Source of the DNA: Streptomyces litmocidini
Lineage (GTDB): Bacteria > Actinomycetota > Actinomycetes > Streptomycetales > Streptomycetaceae
DNA: 47,861 nucleotides
Assembly: GCF_014649755.1 (NCBI RefSeq)
Contig: NZ_BMTQ01000026.1
Coordinates: 1 to 47,861 of the forward strand
Reading direction: 5' to 3'
A program made the position numbers and the translations under genes. This document shows positions 15,201 through 23,962 of the stretch, in pieces. How positions within the stretch are numbered: position 1 is the stretch's first letter; the number at the start of each line of letters is the position of its first letter. The notes beneath the pieces were generated by a model. It was not told where the DNA came from. It saw only the letters and a program-made list of their open reading frames with translations, and ran no database searches.

Positions 15201-16118
15201 GTGACCAATGACGTGAAGGAAAGTTTCACCGGCGACGCGCCCCCCGCCCCCGCCGCGCTCGCCGCCAAGGTGCGGACCCTCGCGCCGTCCATGACCCGCT
15301 CCATGCAGCGGGTCGCCGAGGCCGTCGCCGGAGACCCGGCCGGCTGCGCCGCCCTCACGGTCACCGGCCTCGCCGAGCTCACCGGCACCAGCGAGGCGAC
15401 CGTCGTCCGCACCGCCCGGCTCCTCGGCTACCCCGGCTACCGCGACCTCCGCCTCGCCCTCGCCGGCCTGGCCGCCCAGCAGCAGTCCGGCCGCGCCCCG
15501 GCCGTCACCGCCGACATCGCCGTCGACGACCCCGTCGCCGACGTCGTCGCCAAGCTGGCCTACGACGAGCAGCAGACCCTCGCCGACACCGCCGCCGGAC
15601 TCGACACCGTCCAGCTCGGCGCCGCCGTCGCCGCCCTCGCCGCCGCCCGCCGCATCGACATCTACGGCATCGGCGCCTCCGGTCTCGTCGCCCAGGACCT
15701 CGGCCAGAAGCTGCTCCGGATCGGCCTGATCGCGCACGCCCCCAGCGACCCGCACCTCGCCGTCACCAACGCCGTGCAGCTCCGCTCCGGGGACGTCGCC
15801 ATCGCCATCACCCACTCCGGCTCCACCGGAGACGTCATAGAACCCCTGCGCGTGGCCTTCGACCACGGCGCCACCACGGTCGCCATCACCGGCCGCCCGG
15901 ACGGCCCCGTCACCCAGTACGCCGACCACGTCCTGACCACCTCCACGGCCCGCGAGAGCGAACTGCGCCCCGCCGCCATGTCGTCCCGCACCAGCCAGCT
16001 CCTGGTCGTGGACTGCCTGTTCACCTGCGTCACCCAGCGCACGTACGAGACGGCCGCTCCCGCCCTCGCCGCCTCGTACGAAGCCCTCGCCCACCGCCAC
16101 TCCCCCCGCACCCGCTGA
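15201..16118 (+). CDS. murR: MurR/RpiR-family transcriptional regulator with SIS domain
   Basis: The 305-residue protein has an N-terminal HTH_6 domain (about 20-95; LAELTGTSEATVVRTARLLGYPGYRDLRLAL) and a C-terminal SIS sugar-isomerase domain (about 130-260; IYGIGASGLVAQDLGQKL, ITHSGSTGDVIEPL). Such proteins sense phosphosugars. The gene precedes murQ by 54 bp on the same strand, which points to MurNAc-6-phosphate as effector. The GTG start places a palindrome immediately upstream. Peptidoglycan recycling control is inferred from family and context. Confidence 0.88.
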   Translation: MTNDVKESFTGDAPPAPAALAAKVRTLAPSMTRSMQRVAEAVAGDPAGCAALTVTGLAELTGTSEATVVRTARLLGYPGYRDLRLALAGLAAQQQSGRAPAVTADIAVDDPVADVVAKLAYDEQQTLADTAAGLDTVQLGAAVAALAAARRIDIYGIGASGLVAQDLGQKLLRIGLIAHAPSDPHLAVTNAVQLRSGDVAIAITHSGSTGDVIEPLRVAFDHGATTVAITGRPDGPVTQYADHVLTTSTARESELRPAAMSSRTSQLLVVDCLFTCVTQRTYETAAPALAASYEALAHRHSPRTR

Positions 16119-16172
16119 CCGCACCCCGCCCAGAACCGGCGCCGCCGTCGCCGCCGTACCGAAAGAGCCCCC

Positions 16173-17102
16173 GTGCCCAGCTCGTACTCCGAACTCCGCG
16201 CCCAGCTTGCCACCCTCACCACCGAGGCCTTCCGCCCCGAACTCGCCGAGATCGACCGGCTCCCGACGCTGGACGTCGCCCGCCTCATGAACGGCGAGGA
16301 CCGGACCGTCCCCGAGGCCGTCGAGCGGCAGCTCCCCGCGATCGCCGCCGCCATCGACGCCACCGCCGCCCGCATGGCCCGCGGCGGACGCCTGATCTAC
16401 ATGGGCGCGGGCACCGCCGGCCGCCTCGGCGTCCTCGACGCCAGCGAGTGCCCGCCCACCTTCAACACCGACCCGTCGCAGGTCGTCGGCCTCATCGCGG
16501 GCGGCCCCACCGCCATGGTCAAGGCCGTCGAAGGCGCCGAGGACTCCAGGGAACTCGCGGTCGAGGACCTCACCGCGCTCGGCCTCACCGCCGACGACAC
16601 CGTCGTCGGCATCTCCGCCTCCGGCCGCACCCCGTACGCCGTCGGCGCCGTCGAACACGCCCGCGCCCGGGGCGCGCTGACCATCGGCCTCGCCTGCAAC
16701 GAGGACAGCGCGCTCGCCGCCGCCGCCGAGCACGGCATCGAGGTCGTCACCGGGCCCGAGCTCCTCACCGGCTCCACCCGCCTCAAGGCCGGCACCGCCC
16801 AGAAGCTCGTCCTCAACATGATCTCGACCCTCACGATGATCCGCCTCGGCAAGACCTACGGAAACCTGATGGTCGACGTCCGCGCCTCCAACGACAAGCT
16901 CCAGGCCCGCTCGCGGCGCATCGTCGCCCTCGCCACCGGCGCCCCCGACGAGCAGATCGAGACGGCCCTCGCCGCCGCCGACGGCGAGGTCAAGAACGCC
17001 CTCCTCATGATCCTCGCCGACATCGACGCCCCCACGGCCGCCGCACGGCTGACCGCCTCCGGGGGCCACCTGCGCGCGGCGCTGCACCCGCCCACCGCGT
17101 GA
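16173..17102 (+). CDS. murQ: N-acetylmuramic acid 6-phosphate etherase
   Basis: The 309-residue protein shows the MurQ blocks: RLIYMGAGTAGRLGVLDASECPPTF (read in pieces, about 74-98), DTVVGISASGRTPYAVGA, TGSTRLKAGTAQKLVLNM and NLMVDVRASNDKL. MurQ splits the lactyl ether of MurNAc-6-P to GlcNAc-6-P and D-lactate in cell-wall recycling. GlcNAc-6-P could then be used by nagA at 38387 in the same window. It starts with GTG after AAAGAG and probably shares an operon with murR. Confidence 0.95.
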   Translation: MPSSYSELRAQLATLTTEAFRPELAEIDRLPTLDVARLMNGEDRTVPEAVERQLPAIAAAIDATAARMARGGRLIYMGAGTAGRLGVLDASECPPTFNTDPSQVVGLIAGGPTAMVKAVEGAEDSRELAVEDLTALGLTADDTVVGISASGRTPYAVGAVEHARARGALTIGLACNEDSALAAAAEHGIEVVTGPELLTGSTRLKAGTAQKLVLNMISTLTMIRLGKTYGNLMVDVRASNDKLQARSRRIVALATGAPDEQIETALAAADGEVKNALLMILADIDAPTAAARLTASGGHLRAALHPPTA

Positions 17103-17132
17103 TGTCCGCCGCGTGATCCCCGCCCCGCCCGC

Positions 17133-18659
17133 TCACCGGCAGAGAACGTCCTCCGCCGGCCGCGCGCCCTCGGTGAGGAAGCGGGTCACGGCCCGGTCGC
17201 CGCACGCGTTCCCGTTCCCGAGGTAGACCGCGTGGCCGCCCCTGTCGACCGAGACGAGGCGGGCCCGGTCGCCGAGGGCCTTCCGCATCCTCAGACCCAT
17301 GGAGTGCGGGGTGGCCGGGTCGCGCAGGTTCTGGATCATGAGCACGTTCGACGGCCCCCGGTCGGTGATCCGGGTCGGCTTCTCCACCGCGCCGCCCTTC
17401 CAGAAGGCGCACGGCGTGATGTTCGCCGGCATCCCGGCCGTCAGCGGGTACCGCTCCCGGTCCGCGGCGACGCCCCTCCCGTACGCCGGGACGGAGGCGG
17501 GCCAGTCCACGTCGTTGCAGATCACGCCCACGCTGACGGTCGCCGCCTCGTCGGGCATCGGACCGGCCAGCTCGGGCGGCAGGACCGGCACGCCCGCCGG
17601 GTCGAGGGCCTGGGACATCAGGCGCGCGAAGGCCGGGAAGGAGGCGTCGGAGTACAGGGCCTGCTGGAGCGCCTGCCGCAGCACGGTGCCGGTCAGCGGG
17701 ACGCCGGGGGTCGCCGAGGCGCGCGGCGCGCGGTCGAGGCGGGCGGCGAGGCCCAGGAACAGGGGCCGCACGTCCTCGGGCCGTTCGGCGAGGCGCAGCC
17801 CCTCCCCCGCCCGGTCCGGGTCCGAGGCCCAGGCGGCGAAGTCCGGGAAGCGGTCCTCGGCACCGCGCGCCATGCCCGCCAGCCAGCCCCGGGCGACGCG
17901 CCCCGGGTCGGGGTCGGAGCTGCTGTCGAGGACCCAGCGGTCGGTGCGCTCCGGGAACTCCTGGGCGTACACGGCGGCCACGTACGTCCCGTACGACACG
18001 CTCCACGCGGACAGCTTCCGCTCGCCGAGCGCCTGCCGCAGCCGGTCGAGGTCCCGCACCTGGTTGGCGGTCGTCAGCCCGCGCAGCATCGCCCCGCCGT
18101 TGTGCTCGCACGCCTCGGCCATCCGGCGGGACCGGGCCGTGTTCTCGCCGATGCCGCCGTCGGCGGCGGGCCAGGACCGCAGGGTCACCAGGCGCCGGTC
18201 CTCCTCGGCGAAACCGCACCGGGCCTTCGCGGAGCCTCCGATCCCGCGCGGGTCGAAGGCCACCAGGTCGTACGCGCCGTCCACCTCCTTCGCCAGGGCG
18301 GCCCCCTTCTGCCCGAGCCGCTGCACACCGGAGCTGCCCGGCCCGCCCGGGATCACCATGAGCGTCCCGCGCCGCGCCTCGGGCCGGGTGCTGGGCAGCC
18401 GGGACACGGCGAGCCGGATCCGTTCTCCGTCGGGATCGGCGTAGTCGAGGGGCACGGAGAGCATGGCGCACCGCTGCCCCGGCAGCGGCTTCACGGCGGG
18501 GTCGCAGTCGCCCCAGTCGAGCCCGGCGGGGGAGGCGGAGGCGGGGGAGGCGGAGGCCGGGGAGGCGGAGGCGGCACCGCTGGCGGCGAGCCCGACGCCG
18601 GCGACGGCGGCGACGGAGAGGGCGAGCGTCAGGGCCTTGCGCCCACGATTGGCTGTCAT
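17133..18659 (-). CDS. Secreted alpha/beta hydrolase, tripeptidyl aminopeptidase-like
   Basis: The 508-residue protein starts at ATG 18659 with a Sec-type signal peptide (RGRKALTLALSVAAVAGVG) followed by a short ASASP repeat. The hydrolase core has oxyanion-hole IPGGPGSSGV, nucleophile Ser in WSVSYGTYVAAVYA, a late Asp in NLRDPATP and the catalytic His in RGGHAVYLG. The C-terminal TAP-like domain matches Streptomyces tripeptidyl aminopeptidases and SlpD/E-type proteases. It probably removes short peptides from secreted proteins. The exact substrate is unknown. Confidence 0.88.
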   Translation of the reverse strand: MTANRGRKALTLALSVAAVAGVGLAASGAASASPASASPASASPAGLDWGDCDPAVKPLPGQRCAMLSVPLDYADPDGERIRLAVSRLPSTRPEARRGTLMVIPGGPGSSGVQRLGQKGAALAKEVDGAYDLVAFDPRGIGGSAKARCGFAEEDRRLVTLRSWPAADGGIGENTARSRRMAEACEHNGGAMLRGLTTANQVRDLDRLRQALGERKLSAWSVSYGTYVAAVYAQEFPERTDRWVLDSSSDPDPGRVARGWLAGMARGAEDRFPDFAAWASDPDRAGEGLRLAERPEDVRPLFLGLAARLDRAPRASATPGVPLTGTVLRQALQQALYSDASFPAFARLMSQALDPAGVPVLPPELAGPMPDEAATVSVGVICNDVDWPASVPAYGRGVAADRERYPLTAGMPANITPCAFWKGGAVEKPTRITDRGPSNVLMIQNLRDPATPHSMGLRMRKALGDRARLVSVDRGGHAVYLGNGNACGDRAVTRFLTEGARPAEDVLCR

Positions 18660-18833
18660 GCACACAGCCTCCCGGTCGGGGCCTCCGGCCCCCATCCGGC
18701 GGGCCGGTGCTTCGGGAGTGGGGCGAACCCCCGCCCGCCCGGGCGGCGTCGAGGAGAACCTGCGACAGCTCGACCACGACCACAGGAACACGAGACCCGG
18801 GGGTGCCTCGCCGGCCGGGCTCGCGGCGTCCGG
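18660..18833. other. Intergenic stretch with no supported gene
   Basis: This stretch upstream of the hydrolase gene holds its promoter region. I see no convincing coding segment or consensus promoter in it. Confidence 0.5.
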
Positions 18834-18979
18834 TGGCCGTGGGGACGACGGTCGGGCGCCGCCCCGGGACCGTCGCCTTCCTCCGGGACACGGTCGAGGA
18901 GCTGAAGGCGAACGGTTCCGTCGCGGAGTCGCTGCGCCGTTCGGGCCAGGAGGCGGGCCTGCCGGCCCCGCCGGCCTGA
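18834..18979 (+). pseudogene. Possible fragment: C-terminal end of an ABC solute-binding protein gene
   Basis: The frame ending at the stop at 18977-18979 encodes TVAFLRDTVEELKANGS followed by VAESLRRSGQEAGLPAPPA. This looks like the last helices of a family 3 amino-acid-binding protein, where a short ELKANG-type helix pair ends the protein. Upstream residues in the frame are low-complexity Arg/Pro text with no domain. A gene remnant is my interpretation from pattern recognition only. Confidence 0.35.
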
Positions 18980-18993
18980 GGACCGGGAGACGC

Positions 18994-19031
18994 CCGGGGG
19001 CCCGGCCGCGCGGTCGCGGCCGGGCCCCCGG
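18994..19031. terminator. Strong bidirectional hairpin terminator
   Basis: A 17-bp perfect stem with arms built on GGGGGCCCGGCCGCG and a CGGT loop lies 13 bp after the stop of the FG-GAP gene (minus strand). There is no U-tract, as usual in Streptomyces. Confidence 0.75.
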
Positions 19032-19044
19032 AGTCACCTGCGGG

Positions 19045-22000
19045 TCAGTAGAGGCCCTTGAAGGCGCTCCACCCGCCGGAGCCGATCATCACCCGGGTCC
19101 CGTAGAGACCGGTCCCCGTGCCGCTGTAGCGCCACAGCTTCCCGGCGGTGTCGCGGGCCAGCAGGTCGGCGCGCCCGTCGCCGGACAGGTCGCCGACGCC
19201 GACGAGCGAGGAGTACCCGCCCCAGCCCGAGCCGACCTTCACGCGCGCGGTGACGCCGCCGGTCGCGGTGCCGTAGTACCGCCAGAGCACGCCCGAGGCG
19301 TCCACGCCGAGCAGGTCGCCGCGCCCGTCGCCGTTGAGGTCGCCCGCGCCGACGATCTTCTTGTACAGCTTCCAGTTGGCGCCGATCTTCACCCGGGCCC
19401 TGACCCGGTGGTCGGCGGTTCCGCCGTAGAAGTACACGTCACCGGTGGACGCCTGACGGACGACCAGGTCGGCGTACCCGTCGCCGTTCACGTCACCGGA
19501 GGACGTGATCACGTCGTACTGTCCCCAGCCCGATCCGACGGCCGTGTACGGCGAGGAGGCCGAGACCGTCTTCCCGCACCCGGGCCGGTAGGCGCGCAGC
19601 TGGTCGCCCACGCGTGCGTAGACGTCGGCGCAGCGGTCGCCGTCGAGATCGCCCGTCGGCACGAACACGGAGGTCGTCGCGAACGTGGTCCCCGTCCCGG
19701 CGATCCGCGCGGACAGCGCGCCCGTCCCGGTCCCCCGGTACATCGAGACGAGCCCGGCCGTGTCCATCACGAGCAGGTCCCCGAAGCCGTCGTCCCCGGC
19801 GAGGTCCCGCCACACGGCGGCGCCGCCGGCCACGGAGACGGCCCCGGAGACGGCCAGGTCGGCGCCCTGTCCGTCGGAGGGCTTCACGGTCAGCGCCCAG
19901 GTGTAGGCCCCGTTCGCGACGAGCTTGCCGGCCGCGTCCTTCCCGTCCCAGGAGGGAGCGACGATGCCGCGGGCCTGTCCGGTGAGCGTGCGGACCGTCT
20001 TGCCGGACGCCTTGTTCTTCAGGGCGAGCGACCACGTGCCGGGCTTGGACAGGGTCCACCGCGGCTTCCAGGCGCTGGACTTCAGGTTCGCCGACGTCGG
20101 CACCGCCGAGTCGAGGACGGTCACGCGGCTCGTGGCACCGCCGAGGCCGACGACCTGGATCGCCTGCTGGGAGTCGACGAAGGCGACGCCTCCGCCGAAC
20201 CGGTCGATCGTCCAGTTCTGGCCGTAGTTGGACACGCCGGGCGCGAGGGTTCCGAGGGAACGCACGACGGGCGCGCCGGAGCGGACGTCGGTCACGCTCA
20301 GCCGGTCGCCGGCGTTGTCGGTCTCGGTGTAGGCGACGAAGCCGTCACCCAGCGACGGCCGGGCGTACCGGGACAGCTGGAAGCGGACCGAGGTCTTCTT
20401 CTCCCGGTCGTACACGACGGCGGACGTGTTGTCGCCGCAGCGGGCGTAGATCCACTTGCCGACGACGTCGAAGTCGAAGGTGCCGCAGTCGGTCCCGAGG
20501 TCCACCGTCGCGACCGTGGCCCCGGTGCGCAGGTCGACCGCCGAGACGGTGTCGTTCGCCGTGGACGCGGTCCAGAGCCAGGTGCCCCACAGGGCCTGGT
20601 TCGTGTTGCCGGAGACCGAGAGGACCTTGCCGGTCTCGATGTCCGCGACGACCGACCGGCTCTCGTAGTTCTCGGTGGCGAGGAAGTGCACGTAGCGGCC
20701 GGAGGCGTTGGAGAGGCGGGCCGGCGTGAGCTTGCGCGTGGTGTCCAGCGTGAGCTTGCGCGTGGTCGCACCGGGGGTGGCGGTGGTCACCTGCACCGTC
20801 GGGACGCACCAGCTGCAGGGTGCCTCCCCGCGGGACGGCGGGAGGTCGTCCGCCCCGAGCGTGACGAGGCGGCCGTCTCCGGTGTCGGCCCAACGGGCGC
20901 CGACGATCCCCGGACCGGCCGGTTCGGCACACGGCGAGGTGCCGGCGGAGGTCACGGCGCAGTTCCAGACCGGGGCGGCGGTGTGCGGCTCGGTGAGGGA
21001 CAGGTCGTACCCCTGGAGCGTGCGGTAGACGTCGTCGTGCTCGGTGGTGATCCGGCCGTTGGCCAGGGTCAGGCCGGTCCGCCGGGAGCGCTTCGGCGGG
21101 ACGCCCAGGACCTGGGCGGTGACCGGGGCGGCGGAGACGGCGTCGAGCGTGACGCGGCGGACGCCCCAGTGGGCGGAGTCGGTGCCGCCGACGACGTACA
21201 GGGGGCCGTCCGCACCGGTCGAGACCCCGGCCGTGACCTCGGCGAGGACGCCCAGGTCACGCGAGGCGCCGCCGTTGATCGGCGTGGCCTTGAGCGGGTG
21301 GTTCGGCGCGTACACGTCGCCGTAGTGGCCGACGATCCAGTCGCCGATGACGGCGAGCTTGCCGAGGTCGTAGGTGTCGTACGGCAGCTTCACCGTCCGG
21401 CCGGGGGCACCGGGGTTCTTGCGGGGGACGACGAGGGCCTCACCGGTGCCGGACTCCTGGTACTGGACGATCCAGTCGGCGCTGAGGGCCGCCCTGAGGT
21501 AGTAGTACGTGTTGCCGGAGAGGATGGGGACGGGGGTGATCGCTCCGGTGACGAAGTCGACCAGGCCCATGGTCTCGGTGGAGCCCACCTGGTAGCGGAT
21601 GAGCGCTCCGGCGGCGTCGAACGCGAGGAGCGCGGGCGCACCGGTGATCGTCGCCCCCGCGGGGGCGACGAGGTCCGCGTCCGCCGGGGCGTCGGGGCCG
21701 AGGCCCAGGAGGTGCAGGGTTACGGCGCCGTCGGCACCGGTGCTGTAGCTGAGGAGGCGGTTCGCTCCGAAGGCCTGCAGCCAGGTGTGGCCGTCCGGCT
21801 TGGTCCTGCTCAGGGCGGTGCCGGCGGCGTGGTCGTAGACGGTGGCCACGGCCTCCTCGCCGTAGAAACCGAAGCAGCCCATCCTGTCGCCGTGATGGGC
21901 GATCCGGCCGAGGGACGTGCAGGGGTCGACGAGGACGGACCGGCCGTCCGCGCCGAGGCTCTGCCAGCGCAGCTTGGCCTCGCCGTTGTCCCAGATCTGA

Positions 22001-22176
22001 ACGCCGGTACCGGCCCCGTAGGCGTACAGGACAGGCGGGGTGCTGCTGGGCGGCGCGTCGATCGCGACGTGGTACGGCGCGTCGGACGCGGCCACTGCGG
22101 TGGGAGCCCCGGCCACCGGACCGGTGATGCCCAGGGCCGCGCTCAGCGCGAGCGCGACGGCTCTTCGGACGGACAA
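19045..22176 (-). CDS. Large secreted FG-GAP/VCBS repeat protein
   Basis: The 1,043-residue protein has a signal peptide (RRAVALALSAALGITGPVAG), a long beta-propeller-like N-terminal part (about 30-700), an Ig-like FlgD-type domain (SWDGKDAAGKLVANGAYTWALT), and five C-terminal FG-GAP repeats with calcium loops such as DLDGDRCADVYAR, DVNGDGYADLVV, DLNGDGRGDLL and DLSGDGRADLL. Such proteins are extracellular; some Streptomyces members accompany enzymes or adhesion functions, but no activity is assigned. TTG at 22176 is chosen as start because GAGGGG lies 8 nt upstream and the signal peptide starts there. Confidence 0.85.
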   Translation of the reverse strand: MSVRRAVALALSAALGITGPVAGAPTAVAASDAPYHVAIDAPPSSTPPVLYAYGAGTGVQIWDNGEAKLRWQSLGADGRSVLVDPCTSLGRIAHHGDRMGCFGFYGEEAVATVYDHAAGTALSRTKPDGHTWLQAFGANRLLSYSTGADGAVTLHLLGLGPDAPADADLVAPAGATITGAPALLAFDAAGALIRYQVGSTETMGLVDFVTGAITPVPILSGNTYYYLRAALSADWIVQYQESGTGEALVVPRKNPGAPGRTVKLPYDTYDLGKLAVIGDWIVGHYGDVYAPNHPLKATPINGGASRDLGVLAEVTAGVSTGADGPLYVVGGTDSAHWGVRRVTLDAVSAAPVTAQVLGVPPKRSRRTGLTLANGRITTEHDDVYRTLQGYDLSLTEPHTAAPVWNCAVTSAGTSPCAEPAGPGIVGARWADTGDGRLVTLGADDLPPSRGEAPCSWCVPTVQVTTATPGATTRKLTLDTTRKLTPARLSNASGRYVHFLATENYESRSVVADIETGKVLSVSGNTNQALWGTWLWTASTANDTVSAVDLRTGATVATVDLGTDCGTFDFDVVGKWIYARCGDNTSAVVYDREKKTSVRFQLSRYARPSLGDGFVAYTETDNAGDRLSVTDVRSGAPVVRSLGTLAPGVSNYGQNWTIDRFGGGVAFVDSQQAIQVVGLGGATSRVTVLDSAVPTSANLKSSAWKPRWTLSKPGTWSLALKNKASGKTVRTLTGQARGIVAPSWDGKDAAGKLVANGAYTWALTVKPSDGQGADLAVSGAVSVAGGAAVWRDLAGDDGFGDLLVMDTAGLVSMYRGTGTGALSARIAGTGTTFATTSVFVPTGDLDGDRCADVYARVGDQLRAYRPGCGKTVSASSPYTAVGSGWGQYDVITSSGDVNGDGYADLVVRQASTGDVYFYGGTADHRVRARVKIGANWKLYKKIVGAGDLNGDGRGDLLGVDASGVLWRYYGTATGGVTARVKVGSGWGGYSSLVGVGDLSGDGRADLLARDTAGKLWRYSGTGTGLYGTRVMIGSGGWSAFKGLY

Positions 22177-22536
22177 GTACGTGTCCCCTCGTACGGGAGT
22201 GAAGGCGGGTACGACGAGGGAGGGCGGGCGCGACGGGCAGGGCGGTGCGGTGCGGACCGCGCGGCCGGGGGCCGGCGGGACCCCCCCTGTCGGCAGCCGG
22301 ATCGTACATTCAGGCGAATCGAACGCGCCAGAAACTTGGCTGCGGGGGCCACGAAAGGGCCCGCCCTCGGGCCCGAGGGCGGGCGCGACGGGTCCCGCAC
22401 GCCCCTCCCCGCCCCCGGCCCCGCCCCTGCCGCCGCAGGCCGCCCAGCCTCCGCACAACCGATCCGCACACCACCTCTGACCTGGGCTTTCCCCTCAACT
22501 CCCCGTATTCTTGGGGGACTCGGAGGGGAGATCCGC
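22177..22536. other. Divergent promoter region with a long palindrome
   Basis: This 360-bp gap separates the FG-GAP gene (minus) from a methyltransferase gene (plus). It holds the palindrome at 22359-22384 and no supported coding sequence. The short open frames here have the wrong codon bias for this genome. Confidence 0.5.
22359..22384. repeat. 26-bp perfect palindrome
   Basis: GCCCGCCCTCGGG followed by its exact complement forms a hairpin with an 11-bp stem and a 4-nt loop. It lies between divergent genes, so a terminator role is less natural; it may be a transcript barrier or relic. Confidence 0.7.
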
Positions 22537-23319
22537 ATGAGCCAGACCGACCGCCACATCCGCACGATCGACGACGTCCTCGCCCTGCTCGACGACCTGT
22601 TCTCGCCCGGTGCCGACCGGTGGACGGAGGGCGGGGCCGCGTGGTGGGACGGGTTCTACGCGGACCGGGACAAGCCCGTGCCGTTCTTCGTCGCCGAGCC
22701 CGACGAGAACCTCGTGTCGTACGTCGAGCGGGGTCTGCTCCCGGCCGGCGGCCGGGCGCTCGACCTCGGTTGCGGGCCCGGCCGGAACGCCCTCCACCTC
22801 GCCTCGGCGGGCTTCGACGTGACCGCGGTCGACCTCTCGCCCACCGCGATCGCCTGGGCGGAGGAACGGGCCGCCGAAGCGGGCGCCGAGAACGTCCGGT
22901 TCGTCTGCGGCGACGTCTTCACCGAGCCCCTCGACGGCCCGTACGACCTCGTCTACGACTCCGGCTGCTTCCACCACCTGCCCCCGCACCGCCGCGTCAG
23001 CTACCTCGCCCTCCTCGACCGCGTCCTCGCCCCCGGCGGCCGCTTCGCGCTCACCGCGTTCGCGGCCGGTGAGGGCGGCATGGGCTCCGAGCTCCCGGAC
23101 GCCGAGTTCTACCGGAAGGGCAGCCTGGAGGGAGGCCTCGCCTACACCGACACCTCGCTCCGCACGATCTTCACCGGCCTGACGGAGACCGGTCTGACGG
23201 AGACCGGCCTGACGGAGACCGGTCTGACCGAGGTCGAGCTGCGCCGCATGCGTGCGCAGACCGCCGGCTCCCCGGTCTTCGGCGAGTCCTTCCTCTGGAC
23301 GGCCCTCTTCCGCCGCTGA
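22537..23319 (+). CDS. Class I SAM-dependent methyltransferase with internal pentapeptide repeat
   Basis: The 260-residue protein has motif I RALDLGCGPGRNALHLA (about 68-84), acidic loop DVTAVDLSPTAIAWA and motif IV YDLVYDSGCFHHLPPHRR, similar to TehB-like and ubiquinone-type methyltransferases. GGAGGGGAG precedes the ATG. Between residues 214 and 234 the sequence LTETG is repeated three times plus a degenerate copy, in a loop before the last strands. Substrate is unknown; it is probably monocistronic. Confidence 0.87.
   Translation: MSQTDRHIRTIDDVLALLDDLFSPGADRWTEGGAAWWDGFYADRDKPVPFFVAEPDENLVSYVERGLLPAGGRALDLGCGPGRNALHLASAGFDVTAVDLSPTAIAWAEERAAEAGAENVRFVCGDVFTEPLDGPYDLVYDSGCFHHLPPHRRVSYLALLDRVLAPGGRFALTAFAAGEGGMGSELPDAEFYRKGSLEGGLAYTDTSLRTIFTGLTETGLTETGLTETGLTEVELRRMRAQTAGSPVFGESFLWTALFRR
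23176..23235 (+). repeat. 15-bp minisatellite inside the methyltransferase gene
   Basis: Four 15-bp units occur in tandem. Units 1 and 3 begin GGCCT, units 2 and 4 begin GGTCT, which suggests that a 30-bp dimer was duplicated. The frame is kept, encoding repeated GLTET. Confidence 0.9.
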
Positions 23320-23349
23320 CCCCGCCGGGGGCGCCCCGCCGGGGACGGC

Positions 23350-23823
23350 TCACCGCATCCCCTCCAGGTGTCGCGCCAGCCGGTCGTACTGCTCCCGCAT
23401 CCCCGCCTCCATGCCCGCCGCCAGCGCCTGGTCCCGGATCTCGTTCGAGGGCCAGAAGGAGGTGCTGGTCAGGGCCGTGCCGCCGTCCGGGGTCGCGTCG
23501 AAGGTGAGGGTCACGCGGACGGGCCCGGCGTCCGGCATCTGCTCGAAGACCTCCGTGTAGTCGAGGCGCTCCGCCGGGACGACGTCCTCGTACGTGCCGG
23601 AGAAGACGATCTCCTGGCCGCCCGGCCCGGTCTGGCCCCAGCGCCAGGTGCCGCCGGGGCGCAGGTCGACGTCGACGACCGACGTGGTCAGCCCGGCACC
23701 CCCGTACCACTCCCGTACGTGCTCGGGCCTCGTCCAGGCCTCCCAGACGCGGGCCGGCGGGGCGTCGAACGTGCGGGTGACGACCAGCTCGCGATCGGCC
23801 GGCGTCGTGAGGAGGGTGACCAT
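23350..23823 (-). CDS. SRPBCC family protein (AHSA1/START-like)
   Basis: The 157-residue protein has the AHSA1 pattern: VVTRTFDAPPARVWEAWTRPEHVREWYG at the N terminus, DLRPGGTWRW in the middle and a final amphipathic helix (MEAGMREQYDRLARHLE). These proteins form a hydrophobic cavity and bind small ligands or, in Aha1, Hsp90. No catalytic residues can be named. It lies downstream of groEL2 but after a strong hairpin, so it is probably separate. Confidence 0.88.
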   Translation of the reverse strand: MVTLLTTPADRELVVTRTFDAPPARVWEAWTRPEHVREWYGGAGLTTSVVDVDLRPGGTWRWGQTGPGGQEIVFSGTYEDVVPAERLDYTEVFEQMPDAGPVRVTLTFDATPDGGTALTSTSFWPSNEIRDQALAAGMEAGMREQYDRLARHLEGMR

Positions 23824-23876
23824 GATCCCGATCCCTTCCCGGAGGATCCCGCCCCTTCCAGCATCCGCCGAACGCC

Positions 23877-23912
23877 CGAGGGCGGCACCCCCACCAGGGG
23901 GTGCCGCCCTCG
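23877..23912. terminator. Terminator downstream of groEL2
   Basis: CGAGGGCGGCACCCCC and its exact complement form a 16-bp stem with an ACCA loop, 50 bp after the groEL2 stop. Confidence 0.8.
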
Positions 23913-23962
23913 TTCGCGTTCGCGAGTCGCGCGTTCAGCGATGGACTGCCGATCCGTCAGGA

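Noticed and set aside
15195..17087. Long minus-strand open frame opposite murR-murQ
   Set aside because: It is the antisense shadow of two clear genes, with Gly/Ala/Val/Asp-rich text and no conserved motif; common in GC-rich DNA.
18463..23319. A 1,618-codon open frame on the plus strand
   Set aside because: It is mostly antisense to the alpha/beta hydrolase and FG-GAP genes and has no domains there. Only its last 260 codons, from the ATG at 22537, are a real methyltransferase gene.
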